Below are positions 1 to 10,997 of a stretch of 64,000 nucleotides of DNA, one piece after another. Every line of letters begins with the position of its first letter. The first letter of the stretch is position 1. The DNA lies in assembly GCA_963921195.1 (NCBI GenBank), contig OY992540.1, positions 78,109,337-78,173,336 of the forward strand, written 5' to 3'. The stretch comes from Pegoplata infirma. Lineage: Eukaryota > Arthropoda > Insecta > Diptera > Anthomyiidae. Below the pieces are notes generated by a model. It saw nothing but the letters and a program-made list of their open reading frames with translations, was not told the DNA's origin and did not search any database. Both the position numbers and the translations under genes were made by a program.

Positions 1-39
1 GGGGTGCGGTCAACTCCTCGGTTGAATTGAGGTGTTTTA
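1..39 (+). repeat. 39-bp inverted repeat, left copy (window-edge truncated)
   Basis: These bases are the exact reverse complement of 9222-9260 (39 of 39 by eye). The core TTGAATTGAGGTGTTTTA recurs near 10000-10017 and, diverged, near 22290-22307 inside a DINE-like element. The element it belongs to extends left of the window, so its true boundary is not visible. It is probably part of a Helentron-like repeat rather than a transposon terminus. Confidence 0.75.
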
Positions 40-200
40 TCTCAAAGCCTAATTTATGTTGACAAATTATTTTTTTAGTAAAAACAATAATTTTTAGATG
101 CATATTTTTAAAGTTTTTAGTGCATATTTTCGATTTTTAGACGCATGTTATAGGCACATATTTTCGTTTTTTAGATGCATGAAAGTACTTGCCCTACTGA
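40..200 (+). mobile_element. Helentron/DINE-like fragment
   Basis: The stretch of 'tttttagatgcatattttcg' type motifs ending in 'gaaagtacttgccct' is the reverse complement of 13450-13625, the tail-proximal interior of the DINE-like copy at 13390-15158. It is therefore a truncated relative in the opposite orientation. It carries no coding potential. Confidence 0.65.
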
Positions 201-312
201 TCAGATACAATTATATACAATGAGATGCAATTATATATTATCAGATCAAATCAGATCTAATAAGATCAAGTCGATTTTTACACGGGGATTCCAAATTTGT
301 TACACAGTGGTA

Positions 313-1313
313 CACTGATAGAAATTTGTACATGACAATAATGAAAATCTACATTAATGTTATGAAAAATGACGTTAAAAAGGAACCTATGTAGGGTTTC
401 ATTGAATTAATGAAAGGCGTATCATAAAATGTAATTGCAAGAACAAGTTTCATTAAATTAATGAAAATTGTTCATACAAAATATAAATTGTATTTTATGA
501 AAATATTTCATTACTTTAATGAAAAAAGTATTTAATTCTTATGAAATACTTTCTTTGAATAAATCCTACTTTTTATTTTTGAAATGAAATACTTTTATTG
601 AATAAATGTTACTTTTATTTTTAAAATGAAATATATGTATAAAATTGTAAAGATCTTTTTATAGAATTAAAAATAATAAAAAAATGTTTTCACTTAGTTT
701 TCTCGCACAAAATTTTACTCCAACCTTAACTTGTAATACATAATTAAAACCACGAACTAATATAAAACATCACAAAAATTAGTTAATTAATAATTGAGTT
801 TTTATTTAAAATTTCGTAAAAAAATCTTAAAAAATCACAAAATAACCAAGTTTAAAAGACACTTTCATATATTTTTTATTTTATCTATAGATTTCACTCA
901 GTTTTCTCACACAAAATTTTACTATAACGTTTACTTTTAATACATAAGTACAACCCAGAAATAATTTAAAACATCGTGAGTTTAATAAATACTTATAAAT
1001 AATCAACAACATTTCATTTTAAATTCGTAGAAAAAATATTAGAAAAAATCACGCTCTGATCAGCTGTTTTTAGCCCGCGTAAACTAACAGACTAAACAGA
1101 CGCGACACGACAAGTGTCAAAAAACAGAAAATTTTGTAAACAAAACTTAATGAAATTTTTTAATGAAACTACGAAATCTAATGAATCAAATTAATGAATA
1201 TCTTGCACAATATGTACGAAATTTCATTCAGCATATGAAAAATTTCATTGTTGCAATGAACCAACGTTAATTAATTCCATTCATTAGTGATATGAAGCGT
1301 TTTTATATCAGTG
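313..1313. mobile_element. TA-flanked TIR element (CACTGATA ends), ~1.0 kb
   Basis: The left end CACTGATAGAAA and right end TATATCAGTG are inverted copies and each is bordered by TA (311-312 and 1314-1315), as expected for a TA target duplication. The arms are rich in ATGAAA/TTTCAT motifs in opposite orientations. No transposase frame is present, so this is non-autonomous. TA duplications suit Tc1/mariner-type elements, but that assignment is inference. Related ATGAAA-rich sequence appears at 5820-5915. Confidence 0.65.
692..1052. repeat. Diverged tandem duplication inside the 313-1313 element
   Basis: Two copies of about 150-160 bp begin with 'agttttctcgcacaaaatttt' type sequence (near 695 and 899) and both end in a 'cgtagaaaaaa..cttaaaaaatcac' type stretch. 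They are direct copies separated by about 200 bp, with many substitutions. Confidence 0.55.
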
Positions 1314-2000
1314 TACAAAAAAAGTAGTTTTATTAAATTTGAGCTTTTATGAGTTTCAATAAAGCTTTTATTTTTTTTCAGTTGTGCTTCTCTGAATTTC
1401 AATTAAGATCTTCTAAATATCAATTGGTATTATCTGATTGCCAATAGAGCTTTAACGATTTTTAGTTGTGAAATTCTAAGTTATTATTGGTTTTAGATGC
1501 ATTTCGATAAAGCGTTTTTGATTTTGAGTTATGCAGATTTTCGGAGTTTTAATATCCCTTTTGGGAATTTTTAATTGTCATTTTTAAATTTTAGCTAAGC
1601 TTTTCTTAATTCTAATTGAGCTTTTTTGCATTTCAATTGCAAGTAACAAAATCTTAAAAAAAAACATTTGTGCCCCCTAAAACTTATGGCCTCCTTAAAG
1701 GTGTAAGAAAGCAAGTTAAAAGTATCTTCTTAACGCCAACGCACGTAAAATACAAAAATTATGATATACACGAATTTTTATTAAAAAGTTTTTAAATAAA
1801 ATCAAAAGAGATATGAAAAAAACGCATCCAACGCAAAAGCAAAAATAGTTTTTTTATTATTTTCTTTTTGAACAACGTTTTAAATATTAACAAAAAAGAA
1901 ACAACAATACCGGCATAAAAAAATGAGCTAAACAAAAACCTCAAATTAAAAAAAATAAATAAATAAAAATAGTGGATGTGGTATAAAATATTCCTTATAT
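1314..2000. other. A+T-rich stretch with degenerate GAGCTTTT/AATTTCAATT repeats
   Basis: No gene is visible. From about 1335 to 1640 short motifs (GAGCTTTT, AAGCTTTT, TTTCAATT) recur every 25-35 bp, like a decayed minisatellite. From 1640 to 2000 I see only A/T-rich sequence; the open frame on the minus strand (1792-2004) is F/L/I-rich low complexity. Confidence 0.45.
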
Positions 2001-2890
2001 ACACCTGAGACCCGATTTCATAAACTTAAACAAATTTTAAATATAAAAGCTTACTAAAAAGCACACACAATTTGGAAAAAATGCCAGTGATTTATTAAAA
2101 AAAATATTATTACCTGAGACCCGATTTTTATAAATCTAAACGAATTTTTAACAAGGACCCAAAATAACTATTATGGACATTTTTAATTTCCAAAAAATTG
2201 TGCATTTTTAATAGTTATTTATAAAAATTGAAAATAATAATTATCAACAAAATAACTATTAAATAACTATTATTTTATAATAGTTATTTTTTATCCTTTG
2301 TAGGTGCAAATGAAGTGATATACTTTTTTGGAAGGATATTTTCTGAAACTTAATAATTTGTTGAAAATCTAACTTTTTTGCAAATAATAAAGTGACCACG
2401 GCCCAATTTATAAAAATTACTTAGGCCCATAACTATTATTTTACAATAAAAAAATTATTAATTAAAATTTAATAGTTATCCATAAGAAATAAAATAAAAA
2501 TTGACATATAATAGTTATGAGATAAGTAATTCACCATAAAACTTATAATAGTTATGTCCTTGATTTTTAATAAAAAGCCTACTAAAAAGCACACACAATT
2601 TAGAAATATTTCGGTGATTTATTTAAAAATAATATTAGTAGAATATTCTTTGTAATCATATACACCTAAAACCCGATTTGCATAAATCTAAATAAATTTT
2701 AAATAAAAAAGCTTACAAAAAGCACACACAATTTGAAAAAATTTCAGTAAATTATAAAAAATAAAATTATTATTACCTGAGACCCGATTTTAAAAAAATC
2801 TATACGAAATTTAAATAAAAATCTTACTAAAAAGCACACACAATTTAGAAATATTTCGGTGATTTACTAAAAAATAATATTATTAGAAAA
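2001..2890. repeat. ~112-bp tandem repeat, four copies, split by a MITE
   Basis: Copies start at about 2001, 2111, 2661 and 2773, each with ACCTGAGACCCGATTT (ACCTAAAACCCGATTT in one) followed by AAGCACACACAATTTGGAAA. The spacing is about 110-112 bp. The gap between the second and third copies is filled by the TSD-flanked insertion 2152-2562, so the array predates that insertion. Confidence 0.7.
2152..2562. mobile_element. hAT-type MITE, 411 bp, with 8-bp TSD
   Basis: Left end CAAGGAC..ATAACTATTAT and right end ATAATAGTTATGTCCTTG are inverted copies. They are flanked by identical 8-bp direct repeats ATTTTTAA at 2144-2151 and 2563-2570. The interior is dominated by ATAACTATTA/TAATAGTTAT motifs in both orientations. 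Eight-bp duplications are typical of hAT elements. It interrupts the 112-bp tandem repeat, which provides the ancestral sequence. Confidence 0.8.
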
Positions 2891-4081
2891 AATTTCATTA
2901 AAATTATAAAAACTAAATAGATCAAAGATAAAGCTTTTAAACAAAGCTTTATACAAAAGCTTTTTTAAAAAAGCTTTGTTTAAAAACGAAAATATCTTAA
3001 AGTGTATAAATAAAGTAAAATTTCCTATTTCAAAATATAAAAATGCATACCTTGTAAATCAAGTGATTGATGTACTACCCAATAATGATCATAATAATCT
3101 TCATCATGATCATCATGATTCGTCGACAAAGAATAATATTGAAATATTGAAAAAAAAAGTGCAAAAATAAAAGAAGTTTATAAAAAAAGATCATCATGTG
3201 CATTGAAGCGTCTAAAAATCGTTAAATAAATAAAAAAGCAAAATATAAAAAAAAACTGCAAAAAAACCCAGTATTAAACTCAATTCTTAAATTAATAATC
3301 AAACAAAGGATTAAAACGTTAAAATAATATACAAAATACAGACAAGCGAAAACTATATAAACTTCATTAAGTTATGCTGACTTCATACTTTTTTGAAAAA
3401 TTTATTAAAAAAATAACATACATAAAAATGTATTATTAATTAAATCAATTAATTAAAAATAAATTTATTCATTAAAAAAAAAAATGAGTGTCTAATGTAT
3501 CTTACTATTTAAAAAATTACTATGATTCTAGTGAAAAAGTGTAGTTTTACAATTTTAAAATTGTGAAATACCTTTAATATTTATTCAGCTGGAAAGTGTA
3601 ATTGAGTTCATTACTTGTTGCAGTGTTTCTATGGTTTTTTCTTAACTAAAGTGTAGAATATCTAATAAAAATTATTATAAATTTATAATGTTTACATACT
3701 TCATACATATATTTTGAATGAAACCAGTAAATATTGAAAAAAAAATATATTGCAATTGATATCTTTTTTTTTTTTTTTTTTTGTTACGGTAAACATCGAC
3801 TTTTAGTGTCCCTCTCCAATTTATAATTTGACTTTGGTTTTGGTTATGAACTATTTCAGTTTTAATTTACAGGGATGTGAATTGATACTTTTAAGGGCCT
3901 GTCACAGAGTTAATTCCGTTCGGAAGTGCTTTCAAAGTTTTACAGAAATATTTTTTCGGAATGATAATCAAATTTGATTTTTAAAAATGATTTTATTCCA
4001 AAAAAATATACTCCTTTTAAGTCTTACGAGTAAACCACTTATTCCACTTCCTAAAGGAACTGAGTCTAAACTTCTATCCAT
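2891..4081. other. Gene-poor A+T-rich stretch
   Basis: Around 2930-2985 AAGCTTT motifs in both orientations form a small palindrome. The frame at 2976-3170 has no ATG start and is N/K-rich, so I do not call it a gene. Near 3760-3782 is a long T run. The rest looks like unique A+T-rich DNA. Confidence 0.4.
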
Positions 4082-4897
4082 CTACACCATTTCCAATTGT
4101 ATTCCAGAAATTATAAATTGTATGTATTTCAGAAGTTATCTATTGTATTTTAGAATTTATGAATTGTATTTTAGAATTTATCAATTGTATTTCAGAAACT
4201 ATCAATTGTATTTCAGAAATTATCAATTGAATTTCAGAACTTATCAATTGTATTTCAGATATTATCAATTGAATTTCAGAAATTTTCAATTGTATTTCAG
4301 AATTTATCAATTGTATTTTAGAAATTATCAATTGTATTTCAGAATTTATCAATTGTAGTTTTAGAAATTACCAATTGTATTTCAGAAATTATCAATTGCA
4401 TTTCATAAATTACCAATTGTATTTCAGAAATTATCAATTGTATTTCAGAAATTTTAAATTTGTATTGTAGGAAATATCAATTGTATTTCAGAACTTATCA
4501 ATTGTATTTCAGAAATAATCAGTTGTGTTTCAGAAATTATCAATTGTATTTCAGATATTATCAATTGTATTTCAGATATTTTAAAAAATACAAAATTTCT
4601 GAAATACAATTGATAATTTCTGAAATACAAGTGATAAATTCTGAAATACAGTTGATAAATTCTGAAATACAATTGATAATTTCTGAAATACATTTGATAA
4701 GTTTTGAAATACAATTGATAACTTCTGGAATACAATTGATAATTTCTGAAATACAATTGATAAATTCTGAAATACAATTTATAACTTCTGAAAAACAATT
4801 GATAATTTCTGCATTACAATTGATAATTTCTGAAATACAATTGATAAATTCTGAAATACAATTGATAAATTCTGAAATACATTTGGAAATAGTGTAG
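4082..4897. mobile_element. Foldback element made of inverted 21-bp minisatellite arrays
   Basis: Left boundary CTACACCATTTCCAATTG and right boundary TTGGAAATAGTGTAG are inverted copies. Between them about 23 direct copies of a 21-bp unit (TTATCAATTGTATTTCAGAA) run to about 4580, then about 14 units in reverse complement run to the right end. Every unit contains the palindrome CAATTG. The long frames here on both strands (e.g. repeated LYFRNYQ) are translations of the array, not proteins. The structure resembles foldback (FB) transposons. A second, truncated copy lies at 16694-16796. Confidence 0.75.
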
Positions 4898-4919
4898 TTC
4901 AAACACGAGTAAGATAGTA

Positions 4920-5376
4920 CACCCAGAAAAGTTTTACAGTAACTATTTTACGGTTATTCAAAAAGTTTTTAGTTAAAGTTATTTAAAACGTTTTATCGTT
5001 TGTTTTTCAAGGAAAATAAAATATTAAATGATTTATACAGTTGTAAAAACAATAAACTACAAAAGTTACGGAAAAATATTTTTATCAGTTAAATTATTTG
5101 TGACTGATTATTCCGTATAATTTTACAGAAGTACGGTTTTTGTATTTTGTTATTCAAAAAATTTTATTTTTACTTCACAAAATAAAAAAATGTAAACAGT
5201 TAAAATAACTGAAATATCGTTCGTTTTTACGGAATGTCTAGTCATTTATTAACGTTTAAAAAAAACTGAAAAATTATGTTGTTTCAAATGAAATATAAGT
5301 AGTCCGTTTTTTAAAAGGAAAAACGATTGTTTTAAACGTTTTTTCAGTTGAATTTACTTACAAAATATTTTGAGTG
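4920..5376. mobile_element. TA-flanked CACCCAGAAAA/TTTTGAGTG element, 457 bp
   Basis: Ends CACCCAGAAAA and ATATTTTGAGTG are imperfect inverted copies, bordered by TA at 4918-4919 and 5377-5378. The interior repeats TTTTACGG/AACTGTAAAA-like motifs in both orientations. Ends match the CACTCAAAA group found elsewhere in the window (25978, 57967). No coding potential. Confidence 0.6.
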
Positions 5377-5913
5377 TAATGTATATTGAGCTTTTTATTT
5401 TTAATGTACCACAAAAAAAATGTTTTTCGATTAAAGTCAAAATTACAGAGCTTATTGTCTATATGGAACTAACAAATCGCGTTTTAGTTTTTCGAAAAAA
5501 TAGGGGAGAAAGGCGTGGTCAAACATGGTAAAATTAAGCAATTTTTACATGACATCGCTTTATGTTTTATTTTTCAACAGTAACTCAACAATTCTAAAAT
5601 TTTCGATTTATAGAGTTTTTGGAAAAAATTCTAAACTATGTTATTTTTTAAAAAAAATTTCAATTCCCTACAAAATGCCAAGTTTTCAGAGTGCAGTTAT
5701 TTTTAGTTTTCGATAAATAATTCTTTGAACTTCAAAGTATCGTAAGATATATTAAAATTGAGCAATTTTTGCATGACATCGCGTTATGTTCAATTTTTCT
5801 AAATTTCACACATTTGAAATGAAAAGCACCATATGCAAAATTTCGTTCAGCATGTGAACTACTTCATAGGGTAATCAAAAACATTTAATACATTTCATTC
5901 ATTCGTTATATTA
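5377..5913. other. Repeat debris, no gene
   Basis: Contains sequences around 'tttttacatgacatcgc' that occur twice (about 5545 and 5770) with similar flanks, a weak tandem duplication. A TTTCATTC-rich part at 5815-5915 resembles the right arm of 313-1313. Confidence 0.4.
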
Positions 5914-6500
5914 CACCGTCCGACAAAAATGAAAAAGTCGTTAAACTCAACCTGGATAATATTCGTTTGAAAATAGAGACTAAATGTAGTAAAACTGCAT
6001 TTACAGTTTTTCTTTTCGTGATCCTGTTCCCTTTTAAAGGACTTCAAACGTTTATAGGATTAAGTTTAATAAAATATTTTTTTAATGTTTGTACTTGTCC
6101 TAGGATGCCACTAGTGAAACCAAATGAAAGAGCAGGATCTCCTCTATTTTTCCTATTTGATTATTTTTATACATCTAGAAAAAGGATCATTTAAAATTTT
6201 CAACAAATTATTTTTATAAACTTTCAAATAACTTTACTCACATTCTTTTATCCTGATATGGCAAAATAAAAAATGGAAAAATAATGGGAGGTCCTCCTCT
6301 TTCATTGGCCATTACCAGTTTCATCCTAGGACAAGTACAAAAAATTAAAAAATATTTTACAAAATGTATTTTTTTAAATTTTGAAGTCCTTTTAAAGGAA
6401 AAGAGTATCACGAAATGAAAAACTGCAAATGCAGGTTTACTCCACTTAATTAATCTCTACTTTCAGACGTATGTCATCCGGTTCATGTTTAATATTGACT
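5914..6500. mobile_element. Foldback MITE, ~0.58 kb
   Basis: The left arm (about 5925-6115) and right arm (about 6310-6497) are diverged inverted copies. Shared landmarks are GCATTTACAGTTTTTC / GAAAAACTGCAAATGC, TTTAAAGGACTTCAAA / TTTTGAAGTCCTTTTAAAG and TGTACTTGTCCTAGGAT / ATCCTAGGACAAGTACA. The frame at 5967-6194 lies in an arm and is not a recognisable protein. Exact ends and TSD could not be fixed. Confidence 0.6.
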
Positions 6501-6578
6501 GTAATCAGCTATCAAGAATTTGGTAAAAAAATTTTAAAATATTAAACAAGTTATTGCAAATAACTATGGCAGTCAAAT

Positions 6579-6587
6579 AAAAAAAAA
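6579..6587 (-). terminator. RNA polymerase III terminator of tRNA-Ser
   Basis: On the minus strand a run of nine T lies 11 nt after the 3' end of the tRNA, as expected for Pol III termination. Confidence 0.75.
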
Positions 6588-6598
6588 TCATATTTTTC

Positions 6599-6679
6599 GC
6601 AGTCGGTAGGATTCGAACCTACGCTCCCAGAGGGAATCTGATTTCTAGTCAGACGCCTTAACCGCTCGGCCACGACTGC
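6599..6679 (-). tRNA. tRNA-Ser-AGA: tRNA-Ser (anticodon AGA)
   Basis: Read on the minus strand, the 81-nt sequence folds fully. It has a 7-bp acceptor stem (GCAGTCG with CGACTGC), a D arm GCC..GGC around GAGCGGTTAA, an anticodon stem TCTGA/TCAGA with loop CTAGAAA (anticodon AGA, decoding UCU), the long variable arm typical of class II tRNAs (TTCCCTCTGGGA), and a T arm GTAGG-TTCGAAT-CCTAC. The internal A box (TGGCCGAGCGG) and B box (GGTTCGAATCC) are intact. There is no intron. It is not inside a TIR element, unlike the degenerate tRNA-like modules elsewhere, and is very probably functional. Confidence 0.96.
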
Positions 6680-6931
6680 TTATAAAAAATATATAGATAT
6701 TTATCAACACTATACAAACACTTAAAAACTAAACTGTCTATTACTTTGTATACAAAGTCATCAAAATCAATACTTAATTTATTATATTATCTTCCTATGT
6801 TTTTTTTTAGCAAGAAAAAGATAAGAATTTTCTAAAAAAAAAAAAAAAACAATTGAGTGTGTCATGTTCGACTGTGGTGAATCTAAAATATCCTAAATAA
6901 TATTTTTAAACATAATTTTTAAGTGGACGTT

Positions 6932-7164
6932 CACAAAATAAATTTTTAACTGAATAATTCAATTGTATATACTCAAAATTCGGTTGATGCAACTTTATTC
7001 GGCTATAAAAACCGATTGTTTTGGTTGCTTCAATTAAAAACCTGTAATATTTACCATATTCAGTTATGATAACCGATATTTATTTGTGACGACATACATG
7101 CAACCGAATTTTTGTTGCATTAACTAAACTTCAGTTAAAAATTAGTAAATTTGTTTTCTGTGTG
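6932..7164. mobile_element. CACACAG-type MITE, copy 1
   Basis: About 230 bp ending in GTTTTCTGTGTG and homologous along its length to 40968-41215. Both carry CAACCGAATTTTTGTTGCA-like and AACTCAAAATTTGGTTG-like blocks. The left end is worn (CACAAAATAAA). Non-coding. Confidence 0.6.
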
Positions 7165-7182
7165 TTGTTTTTTGGAATGATT

Positions 7183-8054
7183 ACACCGCTCAACAAATCG
7201 AAGGTTTTTGGCTCCGGTTTGAAGTTTGATATAAAATTTTAAAAGATTTTGACTCGCTGATTCCAAATTCGTGCTCCAAATTTTTCCATCACGTCTAGAA
7301 TTTTAATTATTCGAGGTTGAAAATGCGAAAAAAAACGCGATTTTAGCATTTTTCGAAAGCCTGCACAGCAGCCACTGGGTGGAATAAAAATCTGGTATAA
7401 AGCGTTAGAGTCGAATTGAACTCTGATCTCAAATATATGATCAAAAAAATTTGAAGTTGTTGCACTATTATTGGCCAAACATGTATTTTAAAAAAACACT
7501 GTGAAAAGAATTATAAGAAGCACTATTTTTAAAAGGCTCTAAAACAAAAACCAGATGATCAATCTTTACTGTGATGAGCTCAAAATTTAGGGAAAATTTC
7601 ATTCTTTCTTATAGACTTTTAAACCCATTAAAGATATCTTCCGGTTTGTACGAAAAATAGCACAGAAAACTTAAATTTTTAAAATATTTATTTTTTTAGT
7701 TTTTCTTTAAAAAATATCAAAAAAAAAACTACCTTATCTTTTTTACAAAAATGATAATTTTAATAGTATTATTTTAAAACGCAAGTGAAACCCAACCAAA
7801 CGCAATAATTAGAAAAAAATTGTTTTCTATGTTGGAGACCAAAGACAAATTATACTTTTGCGCTTTATACCAGATTTGTATTCCATTTAATGGCTGCTGT
7901 GCAGGCTTTCAAATAATGCAAAAGTCGTAATTTTTCGAATAACTAAAAATCTGGACGTGATGGAAAAATTTGGAGAACAGATTTGGAATCAGGAGATCAA
8001 AGTCTTCTAAAATGGATCACCAGAATTCAAACCGGAAAATGAGTGTTGAGCGGT
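7183..8054. mobile_element. Foldback MITE, ~0.87 kb
   Basis: Inverted termini ACCGCTCAAC / GTTGAGCGGT enclose arms 7183-7415 and 7855-8054. The arms share GCCTGCACAGCAGCC / GGCTGCTGTGCAGGC, TTTTTCCATCACGTC / GACGTGATGGAAAAA and CTGGTATAAAGCG / CGCTTTATACCAG. The minus-strand frame at 7239-7478 is an arm read-through. Related arm-like sequence (TTTGGAAACC, TTCCATCAC) reappears inside 36548-39196. Confidence 0.65.
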
Positions 8055-8189
8055 TTTATTTAAATAATAAATAATTTTGATTTTTTTTATATCTAAAAAC
8101 AAGCAGAAATGTTAAATGAGGCCTTGTCCATTGCAAAAAAAATCTAGCAGAAAAATTTGCTACAATAACAAATTTGAGTTTTTTTCTGT

Positions 8190-8520
8190 AGAAAAAATTT
8201 TTTTACTACTTGTTTAAATATCATCAAATTCCGTTCGCATGTGTCCACCAGCAGCAGCATTAAGTCATTTTATATTTTTTTAGGTTATGTTGAATGTAAC
8301 AAAATTTTAAAGGTGTCCTTACATTTTCGCTCATAACTTTCGAACCGCTGAACTGTGGCCGAAATCACTGATCTAGCGGCGCTTAAGTCAAAATTTAAAA
8401 ATTAAGATCGATAAATGTTTTTGCACTGCATCATTTACCTATACTTTTCAGAAAAAATTTACGTTTTTACTTCTGTTTTGCTTTCAATATTCGCACAGCT
8501 GTAAGCTATCAAATATACAT
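8190..8520 (-). mobile_element. DINE-internal fragment (minus orientation)
   Basis: Reverse complement of the interior of the DINE-like copies at 21282 and 23486. Shared landmarks are AGGTTATGTTGAATGTA, AAGGTGTCCTTACATTTTCG and AACTTTCGAACCGCTGAAC. It is fragmentary, without head or tail hairpin. The stretch 8520-9221 that follows shows no gene and no clear repeat structure to me. Confidence 0.6.
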
Positions 8521-9221
8521 TTTCTGCAGCAAGTGTATTAAAGGAATTCGGGGCCTAATTACTCAGTGAGTTTTTCTTGACACTTTTAAGTCAATTGTTA
8601 ATACATTTTGAGCCAAAAAGTTTTAATTGAAAGTAAAACGTTTGTTTTAACTAAAAAATAAATGTTTGTGGCCTGTGTGTATCCAGTTTATTATTAGTTC
8701 ATTATAGAAGTTTACATTTGTGACATAAACTATAGTTTCATGGACTGCAACTTTTGAAATTCGATCGTATTCGGTCCAAATCCTGTTTTGTTTATTATTT
8801 TGGGTTATTTTTGTTGTGACGTTTCAGTATAGCGTGCTAGTTCGCGCAAGTTTTTCTGTTTTTTAGGGTCCATCTGCCTGTCCAAATAAACAGTATAAAC
8901 GCGATACAGACCACAATTTTCAATCGATTTGGCTAAAATTTAAAATTTAAGATTTTTTGTCGAAAGAATAAAACCTATTAAATTTTTGACAAAATCGGTC
9001 CATGTTACCCCATAGCCCCCAAGTTAATTTCCCATTCCAGTTTTACTTAAAAAGCCTAAACAATAGTATTTTAACAAATATCCTCTTGAAATTCGATTGT
9101 TAAATGTTTTTTGTAGCCATAAATAATCAGTCTAAATTTTAACGGAATCAGAACATTTTAACTTTTACAGACCAACCTCCCGATATTCACATAAATTTCC
9201 CAAAATACATAAAAACAGAGC

Positions 9222-9260
9222 TAAAACACCTCAATTCAACCGAGGAGTTGACCGCACCCC
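9222..9260 (-). repeat. 39-bp inverted repeat, right copy
   Basis: Exact reverse complement of 1-39. It is followed on the right by DINE-internal sequence, not by unique DNA, so the pair may mark two copies of one repeat in opposite orientation rather than the ends of one 9.3 kb transposon. Confidence 0.75.
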
Positions 9261-9524
9261 TCCAAATTTAATGAAATTAAGTACTGGGGTTAACTTTAAC
9301 AAAAAAGAGATTTTGCCAATTTTTCAGGCTTCTGGTCATTCCAGTATTCGAGATATGAGGTCTTGAAAATTAACAAAATCGTATATATTTGACAAATTAT
9401 TATAGATAGACCAGTTCAAAGGTCATATTTGGACTCAGCACGTCAAAAACGTTCAGAAAAATGGATTTTGGTACCAGAATTTCAAAGACAAAAAAAATAT
9501 TTTTTTTTTCTAAGAGAAATTACA

Positions 9525-10025
9525 CCGCTTTTTCTTTCCTGTCACAATGTTTCTATTAATATAAAAAGTTCCAATGAAGTCTCCATCCTGAAAATTTAAA
9601 CTTAAGTAGTATAGGTGATTCTTAACAACATATATTTTATCGAAAATTTTAAAAATATCGGTTTTTGAGATATAGCTCTCCAAAAATTAAGGTTAAAACC
9701 AATAACCTTTGACCTTTTTCAAAAAAAATCTTGGCGAATTCCATTTTAAAGGCTGTCTTATTACCTATTATTTGCAACTTGACTGAGACCTGTATTGTTA
9801 TTACTTTTCGAATTATCTTTATTTATCTCAGAACACTTTTGTCAAACTTATACGATTTTGCCAATTTTCAAGACCCCATATCTCGGGAAGAAAAACTACC
9901 AGAAGTCCAAAATTTTAGCACTATGATGTAAGGGCCCAAATATATTCCAAGTTTCATCAAATTCGAAAGGGGTAAGGTAAAAAATGCTACTTTTTTCGGT
10001 TGAATTGAGGTGTTTTAACTCAACA
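9525..10025 (+). mobile_element. DINE-internal fragment homologous to 21882-22310
   Basis: Collinear with the 3' half of the DINE-like copy at 21282-22343. Both have AATGAAG(T/A)CTCCATCC, GATATAGCTCTCCAAAAATT, TTTTCAAGACCCCATATCTCGGGAAG and the terminal TTGAATTGAGGTGTTTTAACTC (diverged in the other copy). The frame 9731-9931 lies within it and is not a gene. Confidence 0.65.
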
Positions 10026-10157
10026 CTGAAATAAATAAATATGGTTAAAAATTAAATTCTTTATAAGTTTTATAATCACAAATATGCATTGGGCTTTATT
10101 ATTTTACATTCCCGAATTAAGCGCCGCTAGATTGGGTGTTTCGGCCACTGTGCGCTG

Positions 10158-10997
10158 CACAGTGCCACATTTGGCCAATCTAGCACGACAAAAATAAAAA
10201 AAAAAAAAAGTTTTCCGATTTTTATGATTTGTTTGTGTGTATTATAAAACATTCCTAATAGCATGAAAATACTCATATAAGGACGATAATTTTGTTCGTT
10301 ATTAAGATGTGGGTGCATAAAGTTGCATCTTGTAAAATCCTGTAAGTAGTGTTCACTATTTCGCATTAATTAAGTCGATTTTAAACTGTTGTAACTTTTT
10401 AACAAAAAAAGATATTTATACACTCTTTTTTGGTGATTTTAAAGGATATTTAAAGGCTTTAAGTCATGTCTTTTCTTTTTTTTTTTAAACAAATTTTTCT
10501 ATTTTTTATTAAATTTTTAACATAATAAAAATTTTCGAAAAGAAAATTATATATTTATTTTTTGATGGAATAGAACTTTTGTTTTTGGTCCCTATTGGTC
10601 GCCGGACTTTTTCAGACATATTAACCAATATCCATAGTACTTATTTCAACGGCTAACTTTTGCGACCGTCTGCGACGCCGGCTACAGTGGGGCGATATGT
10701 AAACCTTGTTTTTGCATGTTTTTTAAACATATTTCTAAAAAGGGGGCGTGGAAGTTGTCTGACCGCCCCCTTTTTTGTGATATTATTTCTACAGTCCTTG
10801 AGAGTATATATACCAAGTTTAAAGAAATTACAACCAAAATTAAAAGTTTTTTAAAAGTGGGCGTGGCTGTTAACTGGCCTCCCATATTTCTCATAATATT
10901 GGTTTTGAAGTCAAAACGACCATTTATACCGAATTTCCAGTCAATATAAATAAAATTGGATTTTTGTCGTCCTAGATTGGCCAAATGTGGCACTGTG
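10158..10997. mobile_element. Transib-like MITE with RSS-like ends, 840 bp
   Basis: Both ends read inward CACAGTGCCACATTTGGCCA and stay matched for 38 bp with one mismatch. They are flanked by identical 5-bp repeats CGCTG (10153-10157 and 10998-11002). Five-bp, G+C-rich duplications and CAC-heptamer termini are hallmarks of Transib transposons, the family related to the RAG1 recombinase. The heptamer is exactly CACAGTG, then 23 bp, then ACAAAAATA on the left and ACAAAAATC on the right. The interior has no transposase. It holds G-rich patches (GGGGGCGTGG near 10741-10749; CGCCCCC near 10773-10779) that recall 40800-40840. Confidence 0.75.

Noticed and set aside
303..310. CACAGTGG near the window start as another RSS-like end
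   Set aside because: No partner end or 5-bp repeat found; it lies just outside the TA-flanked element at 313.
2976..3170. Histidine/asparagine-rich 64-codon frame
   Set aside because: Non-ATG start; composition follows an A-rich stretch with a CATCATGAT repeat.
4100..4890. CRISPR-like regular spacing of repeats
   Set aside because: Units are contiguous with no unique spacers, are inverted in the second half, and the genome is a fly.
4140..4902. Long overlapping open frames on both strands with LYFRNYQ or ISEIQLI repeats
   Set aside because: They translate the inverted 21-bp minisatellite; unit length is a multiple of three, so frames stay open without selection.
1..9260. A single 9.3 kb transposon bounded by the 39-bp inverted repeat
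   Set aside because: The same motif recurs near 10000 and 22290 in DINE-type sequence and the flanks are repeat DNA, so two opposed copies of one repeat is simpler. No TSD can be tested because the left flank is outside the window.
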